In this document: positions 7,270 through 14,583 of the stretch, one piece after another
How the letters are laid out: each line of letters begins with the position of its first letter
Numbering within the stretch: position 1 is the stretch's first letter
NCBI GenBank assembly: GCA_900544245.1
Contig: UQUH01000017.1
Location: 1-32,388, forward strand
From: an uncultured Coriobacteriaceae bacterium
GTDB lineage: Bacteria > Actinomycetota > Coriobacteriia > Coriobacteriales > QAMH01
Length of the DNA: 32,388 nucleotides
Reading direction: 5' to 3'
Program-made: the position numbers and the translations under genes
Notes under the pieces: generated by a model
Told to the model about the DNA's origin: nothing
What the model saw: the letters and a program-made list of their open reading frames with translations, nothing else
The model's database searches: none

Positions 7270-7974
7270 ATGTCACGCTCCATAGCACGCGTCCCCGTTT
7301 TCGTGACCGCGTTTCTCTTAAGCACCGCTTTCGCACTCGCCACGCTTCTCTTCACCGTCCCGGCTGCCCATGCAGTCGAGACGACGACGTTCTCGCAGAA
7401 ACTCTCCTCCGCGCTTTGCGTCAGGTCTCCCGAGCTTACCGAGCAGATCTCGGCCGCCCTTGCCGACGGCATCGTCTCGGCCAAGCAGGAGGCGTTCGTC
7501 GACGAGAGTCGGGCCGGCGAGTTCTACTTCGCCCAAAACGGTTCGGGACGCTGCACCATTACCTCCGTCGCGATGATGGTGCGCCGGGCGGCCTTCCTCG
7601 ACGACAGGGCCGACTGGCAGTCGATCGACCTCGCTTCCGTCACAGCCGATGGCTGGTCTTCCTCTGGCGTCAAATGGCACTTCGCGACGGGTGGCTACGA
7701 AATCGGCATCGTCGACGTCGAGGGCAATGCGGAATCGCTTCGCGAGCTGCTCGCGCAGCATCCCGAAGGCATCGCCGCATACGATCCAGGCGTTCCCCAC
7801 GCCGTCTTGCTCACTGACTACGACGAGGAAACCGGCACCTTCTATTGCGCCGACCCCGCCAACTACTATGCCGGTTCGCGTATCCCGCTCGCCGAGTCAT
7901 GGAACGGCGCGTGCCGCGGCAAAAGCCAGGATGCCGTCATTGCCGGATTCTCGCGCGCTTGGGTGATTCAGTAG
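7270..7974 (+). CDS. Secreted C39-like (papain-fold) cysteine peptidase
   Basis: The product has about 234 residues. The ATG at 7270 is preferred over the one at 7264 because GAAGGA lies five bases before it. A Sec signal peptide (hydrophobic core VFVTAFLLSTAFALATLLF) ends with AAHA. The mature part carries a cysteine-protease-like core: Cys in GSGRCTITSVAMM (near 95), His in PGVPHAVLLTDYD (near 177) and Asp in FYCADPANYY (near 196). This is the pattern of the peptidase_C39_2 family, often acting on the cell surface. The substrate is unknown. It follows the NlpC/P60 gene in the same direction, so both may remodel or process the wall or its proteins. The stop codon meets the end of the convergent RNase P RNA gene. 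Confidence 0.72.
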   Translation: MSRSIARVPVFVTAFLLSTAFALATLLFTVPAAHAVETTTFSQKLSSALCVRSPELTEQISAALADGIVSAKQEAFVDESRAGEFYFAQNGSGRCTITSVAMMVRRAAFLDDRADWQSIDLASVTADGWSSSGVKWHFATGGYEIGIVDVEGNAESLRELLAQHPEGIAAYDPGVPHAVLLTDYDEETGTFYCADPANYYAGSRIPLAESWNGACRGKSQDAVIAGFSRAWVIQ

Positions 7975-8341
7975 CAAAAGCGGGCCTGTAAGCCGGGTTC
8001 TGTCATCCAAGACGATCATTTATCTACGAACGCCGTCGCCGACGTCCTCTAGCGGGCAACCCGGGTGCGAACCGGGCCGGTCCGTGGCACCCCTATTTGC
8101 CCTTGCTCCGGATGGGGCTTGTCAAGCCGCCGCGTTACCGCGACGCTGGTGCGCTTTTACCGCACCGTTTCAGCTTTTCTCCGCGCATCGCGCGGGGAGT
8201 CTTCTTTTCTGTGACGCTATCCGTCGGGTCACCCCGTCCGGCCGTTAGCCGGCATCCTGCCCTGCGGAGCCCGGACTTTCCTCATCACCACGCCCCTCCA
8301 TGCGAAGGAGCGGGTGCCGCAATCGTCCAGCCCGCTTTTGC
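7975..8341 (-). ncRNA. rnpB: RNase P RNA (bacterial class A)
   Basis: Read on the minus strand, the RNA has the universal RNase P blocks: the 5' segment GAGGAAAGTCCGGGCTCC (CR-I region), then GGGTGACCCGACGG-like and GGTAACGCGG-like segments, AAATAGGGGTGCCA-like sequence (CR-IV/CR-V region), and the 3' block ending CAGAACCCGGCTTACAGGCC. The ends GCAAAAGCGGGC and GCCCGCTTTTGC pair to form helix P1, which sets the limits at about 8341 (5') and 7975 (3'). The length of roughly 365 bases fits an ancestral A-type RNA, the catalytic part of the enzyme that trims tRNA 5' ends. A TATAAT lies just before the 5' end. The 3' end abuts the stop codon of the convergent C39-like gene. Confidence 0.95.
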
Positions 8342-8348
8342 GCGCTTG

Positions 8349-8354
8349 ATTATA
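8349..8354 (-). promoter_or_regulatory. -10 box of rnpB
   Basis: A perfect TATAAT on the minus strand ends about eight bases before the start of helix P1, the right distance for a start at the RNA 5' end. A TTGTCA lies at 8367-8372, but only 12 bases away, so the -35 is unclear. Confidence 0.55.
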
Positions 8355-8425
8355 GCGAACGAAGAGTGACAAAAAGGGAGATTTCCCGTCTCGTGCAAAA
8401 TCAGGCAAAGACACAGAGCATCTAC

Positions 8426-8457
8426 ACATGTGTCAGGGGTCAGGCCCTGACACATGT
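8426..8457. repeat. 13-base perfect inverted repeat, REP-like
   Basis: ACATGTGTCAGGG (8426-8438) and CCCTGACACATGT (8445-8457) pair perfectly around a six-base loop GTCAGG. The left arm lies in the palindrome ACACATGTGT. It sits between the rnpB promoter and a tandem repeat, outside any gene. The form resembles dispersed REP/RAYT-associated palindromes, but copies elsewhere in the genome cannot be checked here. Confidence 0.65.
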
Positions 8458-8573
8458 TCGAAGCGGAGGGATTGACAAGGGAGGGGGATGCCATTTTGAA
8501 GCACCTGGACTTCAAAGCGGAAGGATAGACGAAATTGGGCGCCATTTTGGAGCGCCTGGGTTTCGAAGCGGAA
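8458..8573 (+). repeat. Tandem repeat of about 52 bases, two full cores and three tails
   Basis: A 33-base core GCCATTTTG..AAGCGGAA occurs at 8490-8522 and 8541-8573 with 28 of 33 bases identical; all five differences are transitions. The tail TTCrAAGCGGA occurs three times (8458, 8511 and 8562), giving a period of 51-53 bases. Each core can fold as TTTGAAG / CTTCAAA or, in the second copy, the same stem with G-U pairs. No reading frame is supported here. Confidence 0.65.
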
Positions 8574-8586
8574 AAATGGCATCCCC
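8484..8586. repeat. 14-base inverted repeat bracketing the tandem repeat
   Basis: GGGGATGCCATTTT (8484-8497) and AAAATGGCATCCCC (8573-8586) are perfect inverted repeats 75 bases apart and enclose most of the tandem repeat. They could be the ends of a small mobile element or the outer stem of a structured RNA. The right arm ends 19 bases from the stop of the yggU gene, so the whole unit fills the gap between yggU and rnpB. Confidence 0.65.
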
Positions 8587-8605
8587 AGCCCTCGCCTATT
8601 CCCAA

Positions 8606-8860
8606 TCAAATATCCATACCCACCGAATCAGGAAGCTCGAACATCTTGTGACGACTCGTCTCGCCACGTACGCAGGTGACGGAACTTTTGGGTACATCAA
8701 AGAAGGAGGCGATCAGAGCGATCGCCTCCTTCGTCGCCTTGCCTTTTTCCGGAGCCGCCTTGACCTTCACCTCGAGCTCGCGCTGGCCATCAGCTCCGTC
8801 GCGCCATCCGATGACCTCACCGCGCCCGGACTTGGGCGTGACGTGCACGGGCAGGCGCAT
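8606..8860 (-). CDS. DUF167/YggU family protein
   Basis: An 84-residue protein with the family signature MRLPVHVTPKSGRGEVIG at the N-terminus and the core ELEVKVKAAPEKGKATKEAI (residues about 29-48). The family has a small alpha/beta fold of unknown function and is often found near yggS, yggT and proC. Here it is the last gene of the dcw array, eight bases after divIVA, so it should be co-transcribed with it. Length and core motif (the KAxPxxGKAN-like segment, here KATK) fit the family well. No biochemical role can be assigned. Confidence 0.88.
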   Translation of the reverse strand: MRLPVHVTPKSGRGEVIGWRDGADGQRELEVKVKAAPEKGKATKEAIALIASFFDVPKSSVTCVRGETSRHKMFELPDSVGMDI

Positions 8861-8868
8861 ATGAGCCC

Positions 8869-9705
8869 CTACTCGTCCTCTTCGGGGAGGATGGCGGGAA
8901 TGTTGATCTGGGGAATCTGCTGGGTCGAGAGCCTCGGAAGCTCGTCCTTCTCGTCGTCGTCTTCCTCCTCGACGTCGGCAACCGAAACCTCGTCGACGCG
9001 AATCCTGCGCATGTCTATCTTGGGAAGCTCCGCCTCGACCGCCTCGTCGGTCACGCCCTGATTGGCGAGGTTGCTGAACTCCTCCTTGGCATGTGCCGTG
9101 AAGCGCTCGAGCATGTCGAGGTACTGCTCGCGGAACTTCTGGGAGTACTCGCTGAGTGCCTTGATCTCGTTGTCGATGGCGGCCTTCTTGGCCAGGGACT
9201 CACGGATGAACTCGCGTGCCTTCGCCTCGGACTCGCGATAGATGCGATCCCCCTCGATGCGCGCGTCCTCCTTGATCTGGGCGGCGCTGCGCTGTGCCGC
9301 GATGAACGCCTCGGCGATGGCATTATCCAAGCTCTTCTTTTCCTCGAGACGCTCCTGCATGGGCTCGATCTTCGCCTCGGCCTCCTCGGCACGTGCGGTC
9401 GCGGCCGCAAGGCGCTCCTTCACGACCTCGAGCTCGCTTCGCAGCTCGCGCTCGACGAGGTTAGCCTGCTCGAGCTCGTCAGGAGACGCAAGCGCCTCGG
9501 CATTTGCCTCGGCAAGCTCGCCGCGCGTCTTTGCAAGCTCGTCCTTGGCTTCTTTGAGCTGGGATTCCAGGTCGGCGATCTGCTTGTTCATCGCATCGAC
9601 CTCGTTGGCGACGCGCTCGAGGAACACGTCGACCTGACCGACGTCGTATCCGCGCAGGGCGTGCTCGAACCCCTCGTCCTGGATGTCCTGCATTGTGATG
9701 GCCAT
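8869..9705 (-). CDS. divIVA: DivIVA-type cell-pole/septum scaffold protein
   Basis: A 278-residue protein. Residues 1-45 are the DivIVA lipid-binding domain: MAITMQDIQDEGFEHALRGY, then DVGQVDVFLERVANEV, with the RGYD..VD.FL signature. Residues about 40-205 are a long Glu/Ala/Lys-rich coiled coil that makes oligomers. The C-terminal part is acidic (DVEEEDDDEKDELPRL) and ends in ILPEEDE. DivIVA binds negatively curved membrane at poles and septa; in actinobacteria (Wag31) it directs polar growth. It follows yggT after 16 bases at the end of the dcw array, the usual actinobacterial place. The acidic tail may bind partners; that is inference. Confidence 0.92.
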   Translation of the reverse strand: MAITMQDIQDEGFEHALRGYDVGQVDVFLERVANEVDAMNKQIADLESQLKEAKDELAKTRGELAEANAEALASPDELEQANLVERELRSELEVVKERLAAATARAEEAEAKIEPMQERLEEKKSLDNAIAEAFIAAQRSAAQIKEDARIEGDRIYRESEAKAREFIRESLAKKAAIDNEIKALSEYSQKFREQYLDMLERFTAHAKEEFSNLANQGVTDEAVEAELPKIDMRRIRVDEVSVADVEEEDDDEKDELPRLSTQQIPQINIPAILPEEDE

Positions 9706-9721
9706 GTTTAGTCTTCCTTTC

Positions 9722-10000
9722 CTACAGGAGCGCGGCGATGAGCCGGCCCACCAGCTGCACGACGATAATCGCGAAAATCGGGCTTATGTCAAGCATACCG
9801 CCAATAGGCGGGATTATACCCCTAAAGACATTGAGAAACGGATCGCAAATGCGACCAAGCGCGCGGTAGATGTCCCCGACCCAGCCAAACTGATGGTTGG
9901 GAAGCCAGCTCATCAGAATGTAGATGAGGATGACGGCGACGTAGAGATCGCAGATGCCCAACAGGAGAGAACGAAGAAAGACGAGTGTGGAGGAAATCAT
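9722..10000 (-). CDS. YggT family membrane protein
   Basis: A 92-residue protein starting at the ATG at 10000, which overlaps the proC stop by four bases (ATGA). The reading frame is open further upstream, but that part is a shadow of proC. Two hydrophobic segments, about residues 5-31 and 72-92, flank the family core with LMSWLPNH, the DPFLNVFRGIIPP motif and GMLDISP. YggT proteins are small two-span membrane proteins that sit in dcw clusters of Gram-positive bacteria and cyanobacteria, where the family has been linked to division or osmotic protection. The role here is inferred from family and context only. Confidence 0.9.
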   Translation of the reverse strand: MISSTLVFLRSLLLGICDLYVAVILIYILMSWLPNHQFGWVGDIYRALGRICDPFLNVFRGIIPPIGGMLDISPIFAIIVVQLVGRLIAALL

Positions 10001-10827
10001 GCGCCAAGCTCCTTCGAACGATGTGCGGCCGCCTTGACGCCGTCTCGCAGTGCCTCTTGCAAACCGGCTTCGCGCATGGCATCGAGCGCGGCGACCGTGG
10101 TACCGCCCGGGCTGCTCACCGCATCGATGGCATCGGGAAGGCTCTGTCCCGTTTCGATGACGAGGCGAGCCGTGCCGAGCATGGTCTGCATGACAAGCTG
10201 GAGGGCGTCCTCGTAATCCATGCCGAGCTCGACCGCGCTTTGGGCGATCGTCTCGGCAAACAACTCGAAATAGGCGGGGCCCGACCCGCTCACGGCGCAG
10301 ACGACGTCCTGTTCGCGCTCGTCGACGATGATGGCGCGTCCCATGCTGGCGAAGAGTGCGCAGACAAGCTCGCAATCCGCCTCGCTCGCCGCGGCACCGG
10401 CGCTCACGGCCGACATGCCACAGCCACAGACGAGCGGCGTGTTGGGCATGACGCGCACGATGGGGATGTCATTGCCGAGCATGGAAGCGAGCTTGCTCGT
10501 CGCGACGCCCGCAGCAATCGAGACGACGAGCGTGGAGGCGTCTATGCCGGCATCGACGAGTGACGCGGCGACCTCGGGAACCTTGGCGGGCTTTACCGCG
10601 AGGATGATGCAGCGCGCGGGCATGCCGGACGCGGCATCCGCAACCGTGCGCACGCCAAGGTCGCGCTCGATTTCCATCCGCTTCTCAAGACCGGGGTTCG
10701 CAACGGTCAGCATGTCCGCGGACATGCCGTCGATGTGCAGGATGCCCTGGGCAATCGCCCGTCCCATGCGTCCGCCACCGACGATAAGCACCGGTTTCAG
10801 TTCATTGGCAATGGTGTTTCGCATCAT
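9997..10827 (-). CDS. proC: Pyrroline-5-carboxylate reductase
   Basis: A 276-residue cytoplasmic enzyme that makes the last step of proline synthesis, reducing 1-pyrroline-5-carboxylate with NAD(P)H. The N-terminal Rossmann motif VLIVGGGRMGRAIAQGIL lies near residues 13-30. The AVKPAKVPEV segment, then VRVMPNTPLVCGCGMSAVSA, and the C-terminal signature SGSGPAYFELFAETIAQSAV, SPGGTT and EAGLQEALRDGV all match the family. Length is normal. It starts three bases after sepF; a second ATG directly follows the first, so the start may be one codon later. A metabolic gene in a division cluster is a known arrangement in several Gram-positives and does not imply a role in division. Confidence 0.93.
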   Translation of the reverse strand: MMRNTIANELKPVLIVGGGRMGRAIAQGILHIDGMSADMLTVANPGLEKRMEIERDLGVRTVADAASGMPARCIILAVKPAKVPEVAASLVDAGIDASTLVVSIAAGVATSKLASMLGNDIPIVRVMPNTPLVCGCGMSAVSAGAAASEADCELVCALFASMGRAIIVDEREQDVVCAVSGSGPAYFELFAETIAQSAVELGMDYEDALQLVMQTMLGTARLVIETGQSLPDAIDAVSSPGGTTVAALDAMREAGLQEALRDGVKAAAHRSKELGA

Positions 10828-10830
10828 GCC

Positions 10831-11619
10831 CTAACGTGCGTTGTCATCTTCCATCTTCAGGACGTCCTGTGCCACGAGATACTCGCGATCCTCGTCACTT
10901 AGGGGCTCCGAGCTCTTCGAGATCACGAAGACGCGCTCGGCCGCCTTGCCAACGTTGAGGTTGAGGGCGCTCGCGACGCCAAACGAGAAGTCGAGGATGC
11001 GCTTGGCAAGCGACGCCTTGGTATCGACGACGTTGAGGATGACGGTCTTACCCGCCTTTGCGGCGTTGGCGACCTTTTCGATGTCGGCGTAAGCCTTGGG
11101 GCACACGATTTCGAGACGTCCGGCGGGATCGCCCTTGATCTTGAGGAAATCTGACCCCAGCGATGCGTATGGGTCCCTGCTCGTGCGTGCAGGGGCAGAC
11201 GAATCCAGAAAGGACGGATCTTGCGGAGCGGACCATGTGGGCTCGCCCACCGCCCGCGATGAGTCGCGCCTCGAAGCGGAGGTGCCGATGTTTCGTCCGT
11301 ACGAACTCGATGACGAACGCGACGAATAGCCGCGCTGACGTGCCGAGCTGTCGAGACTATCGTAGGAGGCAACGCGCGGCTTGCGATCCGAGGACAGCGT
11401 CACGTGCTCGAAATTGCTGGGATTGTAGGAATCGAACGAGATGACCTCGCTGCGGCGATTGCCGCTTGCACGCCTTCCCTCCGCGGGATCGGGATCCCCG
11501 TAATCGTCGTATTCCTCATCGTAGATGGCGTCGTCCTCGTAATACCCGTCTTCGTCGTCAGCCCATTCCGGTTTTCCGCCAAATCCGAGCCGGTCCTTCA
11601 TGCCACCCAAAAGACTCAT
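10831..11619 (-). CDS. sepF: Cell division protein SepF
   Basis: The product has 262 residues from the ATG at 11619, chosen because GAGG lies eight bases upstream; the ATG at 11637 lacks such a site and would add six residues. The N-terminal MSLLGGMKDRLGFGG is the amphipathic membrane-binding helix. A long acidic, Ser/Arg-rich linker follows (about 20-160). The C-terminal SepF domain (about 165-250) has RLEIVCPKAYADIEKVANAA, GKTVILNVVD and RILDFSFGVASAL. SepF links FtsZ to the membrane and is the main anchor in actinobacteria that lack FtsA, which is also absent from this cluster. The linker is longer than in Bacillus SepF (about 150 residues total there). Confidence 0.92.
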   Translation of the reverse strand: MSLLGGMKDRLGFGGKPEWADDEDGYYEDDAIYDEEYDDYGDPDPAEGRRASGNRRSEVISFDSYNPSNFEHVTLSSDRKPRVASYDSLDSSARQRGYSSRSSSSSYGRNIGTSASRRDSSRAVGEPTWSAPQDPSFLDSSAPARTSRDPYASLGSDFLKIKGDPAGRLEIVCPKAYADIEKVANAAKAGKTVILNVVDTKASLAKRILDFSFGVASALNLNVGKAAERVFVISKSSEPLSDEDREYLVAQDVLKMEDDNAR

Positions 11620-11666
11620 AGTCAGTGCCTCGCTCATATGAAACAGGCACCCGAGTCATGACCGCG

Positions 11667-12362
11667 CTAGAGTGCCGTGAAGTTATCGTCAAAAATCCTT
11701 CTACCGATGCGAACCATGGTGGCGCCCTCTTCGATTGCCACTGGGTAATCTTCTGACATGCCCATGGATAATTCGCTCATGGAAATACTATCACGCGCAT
11801 CGCAATATTTTGACATCATCTGGCTTAAGTTTTGCAAGCCGGCGAATGTTTTCCGGGCAAGGTCGATGTCGCCACGCGGAGCCATCGTCATGAGCCCCTT
11901 GCAGGCAACATGCTCGCATTGCGCGATTCGCTCGATGAAGGCGGGAAGTTCGTCGGGGCGAATTCCGCCCTTGCTCTCCTCGCCCGAGACCGAAACCTCG
12001 ATGAGAGCGTCTTGGACGCAACCGAGATTGCCCGCAGCCTTCTCGATCGTCTCGAGAAGCGAGAGGCGGTCGAGAGAATGGACGAGAAAGGCCTTGCCCA
12101 CGACGTGACGCGCCTTGTTCGATTGCAGCGATCCGATGAAGTGCCAACGTGCATCCGGATAGAGGGCGAACTTCTCGTTGAAGGGCTTGTCGCGGTTCTC
12201 GCCGAAATCCGTCACGCCGCAGGCGATCGCCTCCCCCACGACGGGTGGCTCGACCGTCTTGCTCACCGCGATGACCCTCACGTCCTGCGGCGCCCTGCCG
12301 CAGCTCTCGCATATGCGCGCAACGTCCGCGCACGTGTCTTCCCAACGCTCCTTCAGACTCAT
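11667..12362 (-). CDS. YggS/PLPBP family pyridoxal-phosphate homeostasis protein
   Basis: A 231-residue protein with the family's PLP lysine in VRVIAVSKTV near residue 35, then DFGENRDKPFNEKF (family consensus FGENYVQE), WHFIGSLQSNKARHVV, and the C-terminal SMGMSEDYPVAIEEGATMVRIG that binds the phosphate. These are alanine-racemase-like barrels without catalytic activity that keep B6 vitamers and amino-acid pools in balance. The start overlaps the pgeF stop by four bases (ATGA). Position between pgeF and sepF is the common order in Gram-positive dcw clusters. Family assignment is sure. Confidence 0.93.
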   Translation of the reverse strand: MSLKERWEDTCADVARICESCGRAPQDVRVIAVSKTVEPPVVGEAIACGVTDFGENRDKPFNEKFALYPDARWHFIGSLQSNKARHVVGKAFLVHSLDRLSLLETIEKAAGNLGCVQDALIEVSVSGEESKGGIRPDELPAFIERIAQCEHVACKGLMTMAPRGDIDLARKTFAGLQNLSQMMSKYCDARDSISMSELSMGMSEDYPVAIEEGATMVRIGRRIFDDNFTAL

Positions 12363-13228
12363 GCTCGTTCCTCTCGAATGGCAAACGCCGCATGCCGGCC
12401 CGTAATGCCGGCGTCGGCCCTATACGAATAGTACTCCTCATGGTGGCACGCCGTGCACGATCCAGAATGCGCAATTCGTTGCTCGTTCGCACCCGCCCGA
12501 AGAAGCGAAGCCGTGACGGCCGTCGCAAGGTCGAGATGTCCCTCTCCCGCATCACAGGCGTCACCAAACTGGGCAACAAACTGCATAATTAGCTCATCGG
12601 CGACTTCGTAGCAACAGGACCCTATATGCGGACCGATGTAGCAATTGATCTCGGATATTGGGCAGCAAGTTGCCTTTTGCAATTCGCGCAAGCCGAGTCC
12701 GGCGATGGAGGCGATGGAGCCACGCCAACCCGAATGGACGACCGCAAAGGACCCATCGGGAGCGACGAGCACCACGGGGACGCAGTCGGCGAAGCAGAGC
12801 AGCACGGGAACGTTCGAACGGGTGCACAGAATCGCGTCTGCCCCCGCACCCGCACGCTCGCGCGTTACGTCCAAGTCGTCCTCGACCATTAGAACATCGC
12901 TGCCGTGGACTTGGAGGGGAGAAACTAGACTCTGCATATAGTTTTTGGCTCCCAGGGCCTCGCAGAGCACTCGCCTGTTCTCGTCGACCGCGGCACGTGC
13001 GTCACCCACTGCGTACGAGAGGTTCAAGCCGGCATAGGGCCCTTCGCTCACGCCACCGGCACGCGTGGTGAAGGCAATGCGCGTGCCACATGCCGCGAAG
13101 AGCGCATCGTCGGTGAGGACACGCAGCATGCTATCGCCGGCAGAAAAAGAATTCTCCGTCAGCCGTGGTAACGGCAGACGGAGAATCTCGTTTGCATTCG
13201 GGTGAGTCGTAATGGCCCCGTCAGGCAT
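12359..13228 (-). CDS. pgeF: Peptidoglycan editing factor PgeF (YfiH, laccase-domain purine phosphorylase)
   Basis: A 289-residue protein of the YfiH family. Metal-site motifs are present: CFADCVPVVL near residue 145, VVHSGWRGSIASI near 163, and YIGPHIGSCCYEV near 200, which supply the Cys and His ligands. The start region TRIAFTTRAGGVSEGPYAGLNLS is typical. Family members clear wrongly placed serine from cell-wall precursors and also have purine nucleoside phosphorylase or polyphenol oxidase activity in vitro. Its ATG overlaps the ftsZ stop by one base (TAATG). About 35 residues precede the usual N-terminus (MPDGAITTHPNANE..), so a later start at MLRVLTDD is possible. Confidence is high for family, lower for physiological role. 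Confidence 0.88.
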   Translation of the reverse strand: MPDGAITTHPNANEILRLPLPRLTENSFSAGDSMLRVLTDDALFAACGTRIAFTTRAGGVSEGPYAGLNLSYAVGDARAAVDENRRVLCEALGAKNYMQSLVSPLQVHGSDVLMVEDDLDVTRERAGAGADAILCTRSNVPVLLCFADCVPVVLVAPDGSFAVVHSGWRGSIASIAGLGLRELQKATCCPISEINCYIGPHIGSCCYEVADELIMQFVAQFGDACDAGEGHLDLATAVTASLLRAGANEQRIAHSGSCTACHHEEYYSYRADAGITGRHAAFAIREERA

Positions 13229-14316
13229 TAGTAGCGACTGCGCTTGAGGAAGTCGGGGATGTCATCGTCAAAGGCGGGCGTGAGGCTGTCTTCGGCGGCG
13301 GATGCGGCAAAGCTCTGGCTCACGCTCGGCTTGGCGTTGAAGTCCATGCTCGCCTGCTGCTCGGTGCCATCGAAACCCGTGGCGATGACGGTAACGCGAA
13401 TCTGGTCGCCCATGGACTCGTCGATGACGGTACCGAAGATGATGTTCGCGTCCTCGTCGGCCGCGGAGTTGATGATCTGCGACGCCTCGTCGATCTCCTG
13501 CAGGCTCATGTCGCTGCCTCCCGTAATGGAGTACAGGATGCGGTCGGCACCCACGATGGAGGACTCGAGCAGCTTCGAGGAGATGGCCTCCTTGGCGGCG
13601 TCGGCCGCGCGATTCTCGCCCGAGGCGATGCCGATGCCCATCATCGCGGAACCGGCGTCCTTCATGATAGCGCGGACGTCCGCGAAATCGAGGTTGATGA
13701 GACCGGGGATCGTGATGAGGTCGGTGATGCCCTGCGTGCCCTGACGCAGGATGTCATCGGCAATGCGGAAGGCATCGAGCATGGAGGTGCGCTTCTCGAT
13801 GACCTGGAGCAGACGATCGTTGGGGACGACGATGAGCGTGTCGACCTTCTGGGCAAGAAGGGCGACGCCCTCCTCGGCCTGATTCATGCGCTTGCGCCCC
13901 TCGAAGCCAAACGGCTTGGTGACGACACCGACGGTGAGCGCACCGATCTCCTCCATGGCGATCTCCGCCACGACGGGAGCGGCGCCCGTGCCCGTTCCGC
14001 CGCCTTCGCCGGCAGTCACGAAGACCATGTCGGCACCGGCGAGCGCATCGCGGATGTCGGCACGCGACTCCTCCGCGGCCTGGGCGCCGATCTCGGGGTT
14101 CGCCCCGGCACCGAGCCCGCGCGTGAGCTCCTCGCCGATATGGACCGTGCGGTCGGCATCGGACATGAGCAAAGCCTGACGGTCCGTGTTGATGGCGATG
14201 AACTCGACGCCCTTGACGCCGGCCTCGACCATGCGGTTGACGGCGTTCGTTCCGCCGCCGCCAACGCCGACGACCTTGATCACAGCCAGGTGGTCGGATC
14301 CTGTGTATTCGGGCAT
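13228..14316 (-). CDS. ftsZ: Cell division GTPase FtsZ
   Basis: A 362-residue tubulin homologue that polymerises at mid-cell and organises the divisome. Seen motifs: VVGVGGGGTNAVNRM near residue 14, the tubulin signature GEGGGTGTGAAPVV near 103-116, NEAEEGV-like NQAEEGVALL, the T7 synergy loop region PGLINLDFADVRAIM, and a C-terminal DDIPDFLKRSRY, the conserved peptide that binds SepF. AGGAAGG lies just before the ATG. It is separated from ftsQ by a 267-base non-coding stretch, so it probably has its own promoter beside read-through from the dcw operon. It overlaps pgeF by one base. Confidence 0.97.
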   Translation of the reverse strand: MPEYTGSDHLAVIKVVGVGGGGTNAVNRMVEAGVKGVEFIAINTDRQALLMSDADRTVHIGEELTRGLGAGANPEIGAQAAEESRADIRDALAGADMVFVTAGEGGGTGTGAAPVVAEIAMEEIGALTVGVVTKPFGFEGRKRMNQAEEGVALLAQKVDTLIVVPNDRLLQVIEKRTSMLDAFRIADDILRQGTQGITDLITIPGLINLDFADVRAIMKDAGSAMMGIGIASGENRAADAAKEAISSKLLESSIVGADRILYSITGGSDMSLQEIDEASQIINSAADEDANIIFGTVIDESMGDQIRVTVIATGFDGTEQQASMDFNAKPSVSQSFAASAAEDSLTPAFDDDIPDFLKRSRY

Positions 14317-14583
14317 GTCAGTCCTTCCTACGTTTAGGGAATCCTCGTCATCAATCGGAATTCCCTCTTAAGCTCCGTTTAGTCTGTCAAATGATAGATG
14401 AATCAGTCCAGACAAGTATACACTTCGCGCAAAGTATCGCCACGATATCCATCATTTTTTAGGTGAATTTTGCGTGTTTTCCCGCAAGTTTCCTAGTCAA
14501 ATCAATTGATTTGGATGATTTATCCTAACAAAGACCTTCCCTGTCCATATGACCACCATTCTGCTGCGAACGGTCGTCGCGAC
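14317..14583 (-). promoter_or_regulatory. ftsQ-ftsZ intergenic region, likely ftsZ promoter region
   Basis: This AT-richer gap of 267 bases holds no gene. On the minus strand a TATACT at 14415-14420 is the best -10, about 100 bases before the ftsZ ATG, but its -35 is poor (GTGGCG). A TTGACA at 14385-14390 has no good -10. A 16-base palindrome lies at 14498-14513. A separate ftsZ promoter is plausible; the exact start is not settled from the sequence. Confidence 0.45.
14498..14513. repeat. 16-base perfect palindrome upstream of ftsZ
   Basis: CAAATCAATTGATTTG is fully self-complementary. It lies 182 bases before the ftsZ start and 71 bases beyond the ftsQ stop. It may bind a dimeric regulator. 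Nothing else in the window looks like it. Confidence 0.6.

Noticed and set aside
8424..8586. CRISPR array
   Set aside because: Only two full cores with diverged sequence, no unique spacers of constant size and no cas genes in the window.
9001..10375. Long forms of yggT and plus-strand frames over divIVA
   Set aside because: The yggT extension is proC in another frame, and the plus-strand frames are antisense to the repetitive coiled-coil codons.
14362..14390. TTGACA-based promoter directly in front of ftsZ
   Set aside because: The -35 is perfect, but the hexamer 17 bases on is GAGGGA; no acceptable -10 at 15-19 bases.
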